Positions 34,453 to 43,583 of a stretch of 64,000 nucleotides of DNA are shown here, one piece after another. Position numbers and translations under genes: made by a program. This DNA is from RGIG1828 sp045536915 (lineage in GTDB: Bacteria; Bacillota; Clostridia; UMGS1810). The notes under the pieces are model-generated. The model did no database searches. It was not told where the DNA came from and saw only the letters and a list, made by a program, of their open reading frames with translations. The DNA lies in assembly GCA_045536915.1 (NCBI GenBank), contig JAZSOL010000041.1:1-64000 (forward strand), given 5' to 3'. Each line of letters opens with the position of its first letter. The stretch's first letter is position 1.

Positions 34453-36294
34453 TTAAGCTTCTTCAAAATCACCTTCGGATACATCAGAACCGTTATATAT
34501 TTTTTCAAACTCATCTCCGGAAATAGTTTCTTTTTCCATAAGTGCATTAGCAACACGAGTTAATTTATCCATGTTTTCTTCTAAAAGCTTCAGGCAACGT
34601 TCATATTGAGTCTGGATTATATTGTGAACCTCACTGTCTATTTTAGAAGAAACCGATTCGCTTAGATTTTTTGATTGAACAAAATCTCTTCCTATAAAGA
34701 CTTCGTCATTATCGCTTCCGTAGAATATGGGTCCGAGCGAATCACTCATACCATATTTCGTAACCATTTGTCTTGCGGCTTTTGATGCTCTTTCAATATC
34801 ATTTGATGCGCCTGTGCTGATATCATCCAAGGTTAATTTTTCAGCCGCTCTTCCACCCAGGAGAACAGTGATATCATTCAAAATCTCGCCTTTCGTTTCG
34901 TAGCTTCTGTCTTCAAGAGGAAGATGCATCGTATATCCACCGCTTCTACCACGTGGAATTATGGAAATCTGATGCACCGGATCCATGGATGGCAAGAGCT
35001 TTGTTATAACTGCATGACCCGCTTCATGAAATGCTGTTAATCTTTTTTCTTTGTCGTTCATAATGCGCGTTCTTTTTTCAGTTCCGACAACAACTTTAAT
35101 CATAGCATTCTGAATTTCTTCCATTCCAATTGTCCGCAAATTATATCTGGCAGCTAAAAGTGCCGCTTCGTTTAAAAGGTTTGCGAGATCTGCACCTGTG
35201 AATCCTGCTGTTGTTTTTGCAACCACAGCTAAATCCACGGATGGATCAAGAACTTTATTTTTGGCGTGTACTTTCAGGATTTCCTCTCTGCCCTTCATAT
35301 CAGGTGCATCAACAACCACTTGTCTGTCAAATCTGCCCGGTCTGAGAAGGGCACGGTCTAATATGTCAGGTCTGTTTATTGCGGCTATAACTATAACACC
35401 TTGATTCACACCAAATCCGTCCATTTCAACAAGTAGCTGATTAAGGGTTTGTTCGCGTTCGTCATGGCCTCCGCCGAGTCCCGCACCGCGTTGTCTTCCA
35501 ACAGCATCTATTTCATCTATAAATATAATGCTCGGTGCTGATTTTTTTGCCTGTTCAAATAAATCTCTTACTCTTGAAGCACCAACACCAACAAACATCT
35601 CAACAAAATCCGAACCGCTTATTGAGAAAAAGGGTACTCCGGCTTCGCCTGCAACAGCTTTGGCAAGAAGAGTTTTTCCTGTTCCCGGAGGTCCCACCAA
35701 CAACATTCCGCGCGGTATCTTTGCTCCGAGAGAATTGAATTTTTCCGGAGATTTAAGGAATTCCACAACTTCTTCAAGCTCGGCTTTTTCAGCATCAGCT
35801 CCTGCCACATCATTGAATGTAATACCGTTTTTTTCAGCCACATGCATTTTGGCTCTGCTTTTGCCGAAATTCATTGTTCCCTTACCTGAACCGCCGGCTT
35901 GTCTGAACATAATTATCCAAAATCCTATCATAATTACTATCATAATAACAGTTGGTAACATTGAAATCCACCATGGATAATTACTTGGTTCGGGTGTGTT
36001 GAACACAAGTGTGTTATCATTTGTTTGCTTTTCAATTTGCTCTCCGGCGTGTTCATATAACATAGAAAGCGCAGGAAGATAACACGACATAGTTTCATCT
36101 GTTCCGTTAGCTTTGACATATATTTTGTTATCGCTGTATGTCATTTCGTTAACACTACCGCTGTTTAAAAGTGTTACAAGTTCTGAAAATTTTATTTCTT
36201 TAATTGTTGTTTGCGGATTCATGATCTGATAGCTGATAAACAACACAGCGAGCAAAACAATCCAGAATCCAAATCTTTTGAGAAAATTACGCAA
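34453..36294 (-). CDS. ftsH: ATP-dependent zinc metalloprotease FtsH
   Basis: A 613-residue protein with an N-terminal membrane helix (about 9-26), a short extracytoplasmic domain, and a second helix (about 108-131). The AAA module has Walker A GPPGTGKT at 201-208, Walker B IIFIDEIDAVG and the second region of homology RPGRFDR. The zinc protease motif HEAGH is near 423-427. It degrades misfolded and regulatory membrane proteins as a hexamer. The order tilS-hpt-ftsH is conserved in Firmicutes. Confidence 0.97.
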   Translation of the reverse strand: MRNFLKRFGFWIVLLAVLFISYQIMNPQTTIKEIKFSELVTLLNSGSVNEMTYSDNKIYVKANGTDETMSCYLPALSMLYEHAGEQIEKQTNDNTLVFNTPEPSNYPWWISMLPTVIMIVIMIGFWIIMFRQAGGSGKGTMNFGKSRAKMHVAEKNGITFNDVAGADAEKAELEEVVEFLKSPEKFNSLGAKIPRGMLLVGPPGTGKTLLAKAVAGEAGVPFFSISGSDFVEMFVGVGASRVRDLFEQAKKSAPSIIFIDEIDAVGRQRGAGLGGGHDEREQTLNQLLVEMDGFGVNQGVIVIAAINRPDILDRALLRPGRFDRQVVVDAPDMKGREEILKVHAKNKVLDPSVDLAVVAKTTAGFTGADLANLLNEAALLAARYNLRTIGMEEIQNAMIKVVVGTEKRTRIMNDKEKRLTAFHEAGHAVITKLLPSMDPVHQISIIPRGRSGGYTMHLPLEDRSYETKGEILNDITVLLGGRAAEKLTLDDISTGASNDIERASKAARQMVTKYGMSDSLGPIFYGSDNDEVFIGRDFVQSKNLSESVSSKIDSEVHNIIQTQYERCLKLLEENMDKLTRVANALMEKETISGDEFEKIYNGSDVSEGDFEEA

Positions 36295-36313
36295 GAGAAA
36301 ACCTCCTAATATT

Positions 36314-36856
36314 TTATGAATATATTTCTTCCTTCAATATACCGATGTAAGGAAGATTTCTGTATTTTTGAGCATAATCAAGACCATATCCGACAATAAA
36401 ATGGTTTTCATCCAATACAAAGCCGACATAATCTGCCTTTACGTTCGCAAGACGTCTTGCGGGTTTGTCGATAAAGGTTGCAATTTTAACTGATAAAGGC
36501 TCGTATTTTGCGAGATACCCAAGTAAGTTGGAAAGAGTGTATCCGGTGTCGAGTATGTCTTCAATAATAATTACGTTTTTGTTTTTAATATCGAGACTCA
36601 AATCCTTTTTCACAACAAAGGTTCCCGAACTTTTTGTGTCGTTACCGTAAGTTGAAACTTGCATAAAATCTATATAGCAGTCAAGCTTTACAGACTTAAT
36701 CAGGTCTGAAGCAAACATAAATGCTCCGTTTAAAATTGCAACAAAAACAACATCTTTTCCATTATAGTCATTTGTGATTTGCGAACCTAACTCGCAAACT
36801 TTTTTTTCGATCATTTCTTTTGAAAATAGAATTTCTTTGCACATATTTTCACTCAT
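36314..36856 (-). CDS. hpt: Hypoxanthine phosphoribosyltransferase
   Basis: A 180-residue type I phosphoribosyltransferase. The PRPP-binding motif is VIIEDILDTGYTL, with FVAILNGAFMFASDL (PPi loop) and ADYVGFVLDENHFIVGYGLDY near the C-terminus. It salvages hypoxanthine and guanine. The start lies inside the end of tilS (8-base overlap), and ftsH follows after 19 bases. Confidence 0.95.
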   Translation of the reverse strand: MSENMCKEILFSKEMIEKKVCELGSQITNDYNGKDVVFVAILNGAFMFASDLIKSVKLDCYIDFMQVSTYGNDTKSSGTFVVKKDLSLDIKNKNVIIIEDILDTGYTLSNLLGYLAKYEPLSVKIATFIDKPARRLANVKADYVGFVLDENHFIVGYGLDYAQKYRNLPYIGILKEEIYS

Positions 36857-38216
36857 TAGTATTTTTCTCCTGTGTTATTTTTAAAATTCGGTTTGTTTTA
36901 TCTGTTACTTTAAATTTTTCTGAAATGCGATAGGGGATAACAGCGACAATTTCATCATCAGCACACAATAAAGGTATATTATTGCGCTGAATTGCGGGTA
37001 TTTTCGTTTCTATCATAAATTGTTTGATTTTTTTTGAATGATTCATACCAAATGGTGTGAATTTATCGCTTTCTTTCCTGCTTCTCAAAACGAGATTTCG
37101 GTTTTTAAGCAAATCCCAATCTACATACAAGGCGTTATTTTCATATGAAAGCACCTCATCAACAATGCAGCTTTTAATAATGGTTGTTTCGTTAAATTTT
37201 ATAATCTGTTCTGCAGTGAAATCACAGCATTGCTTAATTTGTTCTGTTTTTTTCTGCGAAAAAATAATCTTATCAAACGAAATATATACAGTTATTCCAT
37301 TTGGCATATTATATTTTTTCCCCGATTGAAGCTCACCGAGTAAAATATCGATATGACAGCTGTTGACATTGGCACGGTTCCCTTTGCAAATACTAAATGC
37401 ATCTATAAGTATTCTTTTTTTTATAGAAGGGTGTTGACTGTCGAAAATGTTTTTATCAATGAAAACTTCGTCGCCGGAGTTTTCAATACATTTAAGTTTT
37501 TTTGTGTATTCATTTAAAAAATCAATATCACACCTGATATTGTGTGAATTTGTATGTATTGTATTTACCACAGACGGATTAATATTTTCCATCTCTTTGA
37601 GTATCAGATGTCTGATTTTGTTGCGTGTATAGTCCAACGTTGAATTCGTGCTGTCCGTACGGTATTGAATACCTTTCGAATGCAAATATGATTCAATTTC
37701 CTGGCGGGTGATGTTAATAACAGGACGAATAATGTTGCCGTTGATTTGTTCAATGCCCGACAATCCTTTTAATGAAGCGCCTCTTATCATATTAATAATT
37801 ACAGTTTCAACACTGTCGTTCATATTATGAGCAACGGCAATTTTGTTGAAACCGTGCTTTTCACACAGTAATTTGAAAAAACTGTATCTTTCCTCTCTGC
37901 CGCAAGTTTCTTCGGAAATCTTTCTTTTTGCTGCAATGACGGGAATATCGCAAAACTTTTCGTGAAAATCAATATTCTTTTCACTGCACAAATTCCGGCA
38001 AAACTCCTGATCATTATCAGCTTCAGCACCCCTGATTCCGTGGTTAACATGAGCGCAGGCAATTTCAAAATCCAACACATTCCTGATTGAAGTGAGTGAT
38101 TCAAGCAAGAAAACTGAATCGGCACCGCCCGATAAACCCACAAGCACTTTGTCACCCGGAAATATCATTGCTTCAGACAAAATCGTATCATACACTTTTT
38201 TTATTACAGGTTCCAC
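36849..38216 (-). CDS. tilS: tRNA(Ile)-lysidine synthase TilS
   Basis: A 455-residue N-type ATP pyrophosphatase. The PP-loop SGGADS is at residues 29-34, followed by HVNHGIRGAEADNDQEFC and AVAHNMNDSVETVI. The C-terminal TilS domain has LRSRKESDKFTPFGM. It converts C34 of the CAU-anticodon tRNA-Ile to lysidine so that it reads AUA. It lies between dnaB and hpt. Confidence 0.95.
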   Translation of the reverse strand: MEPVIKKVYDTILSEAMIFPGDKVLVGLSGGADSVFLLESLTSIRNVLDFEIACAHVNHGIRGAEADNDQEFCRNLCSEKNIDFHEKFCDIPVIAAKRKISEETCGREERYSFFKLLCEKHGFNKIAVAHNMNDSVETVIINMIRGASLKGLSGIEQINGNIIRPVINITRQEIESYLHSKGIQYRTDSTNSTLDYTRNKIRHLILKEMENINPSVVNTIHTNSHNIRCDIDFLNEYTKKLKCIENSGDEVFIDKNIFDSQHPSIKKRILIDAFSICKGNRANVNSCHIDILLGELQSGKKYNMPNGITVYISFDKIIFSQKKTEQIKQCCDFTAEQIIKFNETTIIKSCIVDEVLSYENNALYVDWDLLKNRNLVLRSRKESDKFTPFGMNHSKKIKQFMIETKIPAIQRNNIPLLCADDEIVAVIPYRISEKFKVTDKTNRILKITQEKNTNE

Positions 38217-38227
38217 AACATCAACTC

Positions 38228-39550
38228 CTAACGATGGGGTTCAAGATTGGTAAAACGCGTATATTCACCGCGCCAACCAAGGTCAACTGTCCCAACGCTT
38301 CCGTTTCTGAATTTGGCAATTATACATTCAGAAACGCCCTTCTTTTCCGTTGCCGGATTATAGTAATCATCCCTGTATAAAAACATAACCATATCCGCAT
38401 CCTGCTCGATAGAACCGGAGTCTCTCAGGTCGCTAAGCTGAGGTCTGTGATCCGGTCTTTGTTCGGGTGCACGGCTGAGCTGCGAGAGACATATAATCGG
38501 AACGTTCAACTCTTTAGCCATTATTTTCAGAAGTCGGCTGTTTTCAGCAACCTCGTTCTGTCTGCCTTCGCGTCCGTTTCCCTGAATCAACTGCAGATAG
38601 TCTATAACAACTAAACCAAGTTGGTTTTTGAGCTTTAGTCTTCTGCATTTGGCTTTGATTTCGGTAACGGTTATACCTGCGGTATCGTCAATATATATAG
38701 GCGCCTGAGAAAGTTTGTTTATTGCAGAAGCAAGCTTTGCAATATCTTCCGGATTAACATCTGCAATACGCATTTTTTCATTTGAAATGTAGGCTTCAGA
38801 ACATAAAATTCTGTTTGTGAGCTGTTCTTTACTCATTTCAAGGCTGAATATGGCAACGGGAACATTTGCATTAAGTGCGGCATTGGTAGCTATGTTAAGA
38901 GCAAAACTTGTTTTACCCATAGCAGGTCTTGCGGCCAGCAAAACGAGATCGGAGGGTTGAAATCCGGTTGTTTTTATATCCAGAACCTTGAATCCGCTGG
39001 GAACACCGGTTATCTTTTCTTTTTTCTGAACCATTTCCTCGAGCTGAGCAAGATTATTTGCAAGCACTTGTTTTATATGTGTAAGCTCGGTGCTTGTTTT
39101 GTTTTGAAGTATATCATAAATCTTGCTTTCGGCTGTGCTTAATATTACGGAAATGTCGTCGGATTGTTCATAACTCACAGAAACAATATCGTTTCCTGCA
39201 TTTATGAGTTTACGCAACACGGCTTTGTCTTTAATAATTTTAATGTGGTATTTGAGATTTGAAGTTGTTGATACCATCAGACGAATTTTCGTGAGATATT
39301 CAATTCCGCCAATCGTGTCAAAGTTTTGACCGAGTTGGCTTTTCAGTGTTGCAAAATCAACAGGTTCAGCACGATTTGATATAGCAAGCATTGCTTCAAA
39401 TATTATTTTATGTTGTTCAAGGTAAAATTCGTCGATTTTAAGTGCACTCATAATATCCGACATACAGTTATTATCGAATATAACAGCTCCAAGAACATAT
39501 TGTTCAGCTTCGACATTGCAGGGCATACTTCTGATTACATCAGCAGCCAT
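38228..39550 (-). CDS. dnaB: Replicative DNA helicase DnaB
   Basis: A 440-residue RecA-fold helicase. The N-terminal domain is PCNVEAEQYVLGAVIFDN. The C-terminal part has Walker A ARPAMGKTSFALN, Walker B LVVIDYLQLI, LSQLSRAPEQR, and SDLRDSGSIEQDADMV. It unwinds DNA at the fork and would be loaded by the DnaD/DnaI-like proteins encoded at 16.5-18.6 kb. In B. subtilis the equivalent gene (dnaC) also follows rplI and gdpP. Confidence 0.97.
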   Translation of the reverse strand: MAADVIRSMPCNVEAEQYVLGAVIFDNNCMSDIMSALKIDEFYLEQHKIIFEAMLAISNRAEPVDFATLKSQLGQNFDTIGGIEYLTKIRLMVSTTSNLKYHIKIIKDKAVLRKLINAGNDIVSVSYEQSDDISVILSTAESKIYDILQNKTSTELTHIKQVLANNLAQLEEMVQKKEKITGVPSGFKVLDIKTTGFQPSDLVLLAARPAMGKTSFALNIATNAALNANVPVAIFSLEMSKEQLTNRILCSEAYISNEKMRIADVNPEDIAKLASAINKLSQAPIYIDDTAGITVTEIKAKCRRLKLKNQLGLVVIDYLQLIQGNGREGRQNEVAENSRLLKIMAKELNVPIICLSQLSRAPEQRPDHRPQLSDLRDSGSIEQDADMVMFLYRDDYYNPATEKKGVSECIIAKFRNGSVGTVDLGWRGEYTRFTNLEPHR

Positions 39551-39564
39551 TTTACATTCTCCTT

Positions 39565-40011
39565 TTATTCACTAATTACTTCTACACTGAGTTTTCCGGT
39601 TATTTCAGGATAAAGTTTCACATCTATACTGTATTTGCCTGTTGTTTTAATTCCGTCGGGCAAAACAATTTTTTTCTTGTCAATCTGTATTTGGAAATCC
39701 GACTTTAATTTATCGGAAATTTCCTTGCTTGTTATGGAACCAAACAATTTGCCGTTGCTTCCTGTTTTCACACTCATTTTAAGTGTGATTCCGGAAAGTT
39801 TATTCTTCATTGCTTCAGCTTCTTTGATTTCCTGCTGTTTTTTATATTGTTCTGATTCTTTTTTTCCTTTAAAATCGTTAAGATTTGCATTTGTTGCTTC
39901 AATAGCATATCCCTTTGGTATAACAAAGTTTTTAGCATATCCGTCACTGATGTTTTTTACTTCACCAACCTTGCCCTGACCTTTGAGATCTTTCACAAAA
40001 ATTACTTTCAT
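39565..40011 (-). CDS. rplI: 50S ribosomal protein L9
   Basis: A 148-residue protein with the L9 N-terminal signature MKVIFVKDLKGQGKVGEVKNISDGYAKNFVIP-type sequence (residues 1-32), a central charged helix, and a C-terminal domain with GKLFGSITSKEI. It binds 23S rRNA near the L1 stalk. It lies between gdpP and dnaB, a conserved order. Confidence 0.96.
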   Translation of the reverse strand: MKVIFVKDLKGQGKVGEVKNISDGYAKNFVIPKGYAIEATNANLNDFKGKKESEQYKKQQEIKEAEAMKNKLSGITLKMSVKTGSNGKLFGSITSKEISDKLKSDFQIQIDKKKIVLPDGIKTTGKYSIDVKLYPEITGKLSVEVISE

Positions 40012-40028
40012 TATTACTTCCTCCTGTT

Positions 40029-42011
40029 TTACTGTAGATATTCATCCAACACGCTTTTTAATTCTTCTGTAACTTCGCTGATAGTTTTGCCCGTTATCTG
40101 AGCTCCGGCAATTGTCATATGTCCTCCGCCACCGAGTTTTTCGGTAATAACCTGAACATTTATATCGCCGAATGAACGTGCGCTGATTATTATTTTATCA
40201 GACATATCGCATATAACAAACGACGATGAAATATTCGTGATATTCAACATTTCATCAGCCGCCTGAGCAACAATTGTTTGCATATCGACGTCGTTTTTTT
40301 CGCACGTTGCAATTGCAACTTTATTTCTGTAGGTGGATGCTTTTTCGATAATTGCCCATTTTTTAATAAAAGTATTGAGGTCAATCTGAAAAAGTTTTTT
40401 CACCTCAATTGTATCAACACCCATTCTTTTTAAATACGAAGCAGCTTCGAATGTGCGTACACCTGTTTTGAATGTGAAATTCTTTGTATCCATAAATATT
40501 CCGGCATACAAAGCTTCGGCTTCGGCTCTTTCGAGTTTGATATCATCTCCGTATTGAAGCATTTCGGTAATCAGTTCACTTGCCGAAGATGCATATGGTT
40601 CATGATAGGTGATAAGGGTGTTTTGTATGAAATCTGCACTTTTTCTGTGATGATCTATCACAATTATGTTTTTTGAAACATCAATAAGTGCCGGTTCTTC
40701 CACAATCGAGGATTTATGCGTATCAACTATGAATATAAGAGTGTTTGGTGATACAATTTCGTTAGCATAAGCTTTATTTATAAAAACATCGTTGTATTTA
40801 TCATGGTACTTCACAACAAACCTTTCAACAGTCTGGTTGTAGGTATCGAGAAGGATTTTAGCATTTTTGCCAAGCGAACGAATAAATGCATGCAATCCGA
40901 GGGCTGAGCCCAAAACGTCAACATCTGCATAACGATGTCCCATTATTATGATTTGCTCTGAGTCGGCAATCATTTCCTTTATCGCCTGGGAAACAACCCT
41001 TGCTTTAACTCTGGTTCGTTTTTCAACTTCTTTTGTTTTTCCACCGTAGAAACTGAATTTGTCGCTATCCTTGATAACAATCTGATCGCCGCCTCTTCCA
41101 AGCGCCATATCAAGAGCCGAATACGCATATGAATCATTTTGCTGAAAATCTGCGCCGCCTATTCCGATGCCGATACTCAAAGTGGGTGCAACTTTATTTC
41201 CGGCAGAGAGCGCTCTCATCTTCTCGGTGAACGAAAAGTTATCCTCAATCTGTTTGTCGAGATGGGCTTTTTGAATGTAAAGTAAAAATTTGTCTTTTTC
41301 ATATTTTTTTAAAATCCCGCAAGTTGAGTCGGCAAGTGTGTCGAGCGTTTCTTCAATAAATGCTGTGAGACGCGGTTTGTCGGGGTTAGGTGTACTTTGC
41401 ATTACTTCATCGTAATTATCCACAACAATAACACAGCTCACAAAACTTTCGGCATTGTATTTGTTTTTCAGGTTTATATATTCGGTTGCATCCTGCCAGT
41501 AAAGAACGAAATAGTATTCATCGTCTCCGCTGTTGCATTTTATCAGGTTTCCGTAAATCTTATAAACTTTATTGTTGTGTTGAATTGTATATGTGAATTC
41601 ATCTTTATCAAGATTATTATTCAGGATTTTATTTATATCAAAATCACGGATATAATCAGACAACGGCAGTTTGTGAATAGGATTAATGCATATTTCGGCA
41701 AATTTAAAATTATACCATTCAATAATTCCGTCCTGGTTTATAATTGAAACAGGTATATAGAAGTCGTAAAGTGTTTTGAATTTATTTTTATCGAGAGTCA
41801 CATTCATGCTTTTTATATATTTATTGAGGCTGTTCAGGCGTTTGTGTCTGAATATAAAATGCCACACAGTAAATATTATAAAGACTGCTAATTGAATAAT
41901 AGCTGTTTTGGTATCAAAAAGAAAAGTTACACACGAAAAAACAAATAACATCCATAAAAAATAAACTGCATTGGATGATAATGTTTTCAACAACATTATA
42001 ATATTTTTCAT
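40029..42011 (-). CDS. gdpP: Cyclic-di-AMP phosphodiesterase GdpP
   Basis: A 660-residue protein. Two membrane helices (about 10-55) are followed by a PAS domain, then a degenerate GGDEF domain (about 180-310; the active GGDEF is replaced by LGRGGDQIVIK). The DHH phosphodiesterase domain shows MGHRYADVDVLGSA, VDTHK and VIDHHRKS, and the DHHA1 domain ends with GGGGHMTIAGA. It hydrolyses c-di-AMP and so controls potassium and osmotic balance. GGGAGGG followed by 8 bases selects ATG 42011 rather than the longer frame to 42038. It heads the minus-strand operon. Confidence 0.94.
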   Translation of the reverse strand: MKNIIMLLKTLSSNAVYFLWMLFVFSCVTFLFDTKTAIIQLAVFIIFTVWHFIFRHKRLNSLNKYIKSMNVTLDKNKFKTLYDFYIPVSIINQDGIIEWYNFKFAEICINPIHKLPLSDYIRDFDINKILNNNLDKDEFTYTIQHNNKVYKIYGNLIKCNSGDDEYYFVLYWQDATEYINLKNKYNAESFVSCVIVVDNYDEVMQSTPNPDKPRLTAFIEETLDTLADSTCGILKKYEKDKFLLYIQKAHLDKQIEDNFSFTEKMRALSAGNKVAPTLSIGIGIGGADFQQNDSYAYSALDMALGRGGDQIVIKDSDKFSFYGGKTKEVEKRTRVKARVVSQAIKEMIADSEQIIIMGHRYADVDVLGSALGLHAFIRSLGKNAKILLDTYNQTVERFVVKYHDKYNDVFINKAYANEIVSPNTLIFIVDTHKSSIVEEPALIDVSKNIIVIDHHRKSADFIQNTLITYHEPYASSASELITEMLQYGDDIKLERAEAEALYAGIFMDTKNFTFKTGVRTFEAASYLKRMGVDTIEVKKLFQIDLNTFIKKWAIIEKASTYRNKVAIATCEKNDVDMQTIVAQAADEMLNITNISSSFVICDMSDKIIISARSFGDINVQVITEKLGGGGHMTIAGAQITGKTISEVTEELKSVLDEYLQ

Positions 42012-42052
42012 ACAATTAACCCTCCCGTCTGATGGCAATGATATATTAATTA

Positions 42053-42081
42053 ATTATATCACTTTCCAAAACAATTTACAA
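42053..42081 (-). promoter_or_regulatory. Promoter of the gdpP-rplI-dnaB operon
   Basis: Minus strand: TTGTAA (42076-42081) and an extended TGATATAAT with -10 at 42053-42058, with a 17-bp spacer. The -10 box lies inside a near-palindromic AT-rich element (42040-42060). Confidence 0.65.
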
Positions 42082-42133
42082 GGTTTATATTATATTTTTC
42101 TTAACAAATTTTTGTGATATATATACTTTGGTA

Positions 42134-42162
42134 TTGACATTCATGATAATCTGATATACAAT
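42134..42162 (+). promoter_or_regulatory. Promoter of the sugar isomerase gene
   Basis: TTGACA (42134-42139) and TACAAT (42157-42162) with a 17-bp spacer, divergent from the gdpP promoter. The 13-bp AT sequence at 42183-42195, in the leader, repeats that at 42047-42059. Confidence 0.7.
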
Positions 42163-42210
42163 TGATTTGTAAAAATATATACTAATTAATTATATATTCA
42201 GGAGGTAACA

Positions 42211-43176
42211 ATGAAATTATCAGTATTTTCACCTGTTTTCAACGGTTCTTCGCTTGAAGATGCATTAAAAAAATTGCATGAACAAGGAGTTCAGGCTATC
42301 GAACTTGGTGCTGGTGGTTTTCCGGGTACCGATCATCTCGATCCCGACAAATTGATTAATAACGAGAGTGAAATCAATAAAGTTAAGGATTTGCTTGCAA
42401 AATATGAAATTGAAATAAGTGCATTGAGTTGTCACGGAAACGCCGTTCATCCAAACGAGGAAATCGCCGCAAAATTCCATTCGGACTTTGAAAAAACCTG
42501 CATTTTGGCCGAGCAGCTTGGCATCAAGACGATTATCACTTTTTCCGGTTGTCCCGGAGGTTCGCCAGAAGATAAAACGCCGAATTGGGTAACTTGCCCC
42601 TGGCCTGATGATTTCACGGAAATTCTCGAATATCAGTGGAATGAGGTGCTCATTCCTTATTGGAAAAAGGCTTCTGAATTTGCAAAAGCACACGGAATAG
42701 AGAAGATTGCATTTGAAATGCATCCAGGATTTTGCGTTTACAATCCTGAAACAATGCTCAGAATCAGAAGCGAAGTAGGTGAGATCCTTGGTGCAAACTT
42801 TGACCCGAGTCACTTATTCTGGCAGGGCATAGATCCCGTATATGCTATAAGAAAATTAGGTTCTGCAATCTATCATTTCCACGCAAAAGACACCAAGATT
42901 GATGATATCAACACCAAAACAAACGGTGTGCTCGACACCAAACACTATGGCGATGAAATCAACCGTTCATGGATTTTCCGTTCTGTTGGTTACGGACATG
43001 ATTATCAGTGCTGGAAAGATATGATGAGTGCTCTCAGAATGGTTGGATATGACGGTGCAATAAGCATTGAACACGAAGACAGCCTTATGACTCCTATGGA
43101 AGGACTTGGAAAAGCTATCACTTTCCTTAAAGAAGTTATTATGTATGAATCAAAAGGTGAAATGTGGTGGGCATAA
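42211..43176 (+). CDS. Sugar phosphate isomerase/epimerase, TIM barrel
   Basis: A 321-residue AP_endonuc_2 superfamily protein. Metal ligands are visible along the barrel: Glu in IAFEMHPGF, Asp/His in NFDPSHLFW, His in YHFHAKDT, and Glu in ISIEHED. The family includes epimerases and inosose dehydratases acting on sugars or inositols; the substrate is unknown. It has its own promoter and a strong AGGAGG site. It is related in fold, not in close sequence, to the N-terminal half of the fusion at 572-3097. Confidence 0.85.
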   Translation: MKLSVFSPVFNGSSLEDALKKLHEQGVQAIELGAGGFPGTDHLDPDKLINNESEINKVKDLLAKYEIEISALSCHGNAVHPNEEIAAKFHSDFEKTCILAEQLGIKTIITFSGCPGGSPEDKTPNWVTCPWPDDFTEILEYQWNEVLIPYWKKASEFAKAHGIEKIAFEMHPGFCVYNPETMLRIRSEVGEILGANFDPSHLFWQGIDPVYAIRKLGSAIYHFHAKDTKIDDINTKTNGVLDTKHYGDEINRSWIFRSVGYGHDYQCWKDMMSALRMVGYDGAISIEHEDSLMTPMEGLGKAITFLKEVIMYESKGEMWWA

Positions 43177-43192
43177 AATAAATTTCGTTGAA

Positions 43193-43221
43193 TAATATTG
43201 TTTGTTTGGTAAACAATATTA
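43193..43221 (+). repeat. 11-bp perfect hairpin in the DUF378 leader
   Basis: TAATATTGTTT (43193-43203) pairs with AAACAATATTA (43211-43221) around GTTTGGT. The ribosome site of the next gene (CGGAG) begins 2 bases later. There is no T run. Confidence 0.6.
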
Positions 43222-43235
43222 ACGGAGATGATTTT

Positions 43236-43436
43236 ATGTTAGATAAATTAATTTTATGTCTTCCGATTATAGGTGCAATCAACTGGGGTCTTGTTGGTAT
43301 ATTCGACCTTGACCTTGTTGCATTAATTTTCGGAAACATGAGTCTCTTGTCGAGAATACTCTACACACTAATTGGATTGGCAGGAGTCTGGTCGGTAACA
43401 CTTCTATTTAAAAGATTTGTATCGCAAACAGAGTAA
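43236..43436 (+). CDS. DUF378 small membrane protein
   Basis: A 66-residue protein with two hydrophobic helices and the DUF378 core AINWGLVGIFDLDLVALIFG. The function is unknown. The open frame extends to 43188, but CGGAGATG at 43223-43230 selects ATG 43236, and the upstream part is occupied by a hairpin. A terminator follows. Confidence 0.8.
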   Translation: MLDKLILCLPIIGAINWGLVGIFDLDLVALIFGNMSLLSRILYTLIGLAGVWSVTLLFKRFVSQTE

Positions 43437-43442
43437 AGCACT

Positions 43443-43472
43443 AAAGCATCTGCATTACGCAGGTGCTTTTTT
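43443..43472 (+). terminator. Terminator after DUF378
   Basis: AAAGCATCTGC pairs with GCAGGTGCTTT (one G-U) around ATTAC, followed by TTT. Confidence 0.88.
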
Positions 43473-43520
43473 GTTGCATCAGGTATCTGTCTGGATTTAT
43501 AAAATTATTCAATTTTAATA

Positions 43521-43549
43521 TTGTCAAAATGATAATTTTATGGTAATAT
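43521..43549 (+). promoter_or_regulatory. Promoter of lepA
   Basis: TTGTCA (43521-43526) and an extended TGGTAATAT with -10 at 43544-43549; 17-bp spacer. Confidence 0.65.
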
Positions 43550-43583
43550 ATTATAAAATAATTTTGATAAGTGAGGGTAATTT

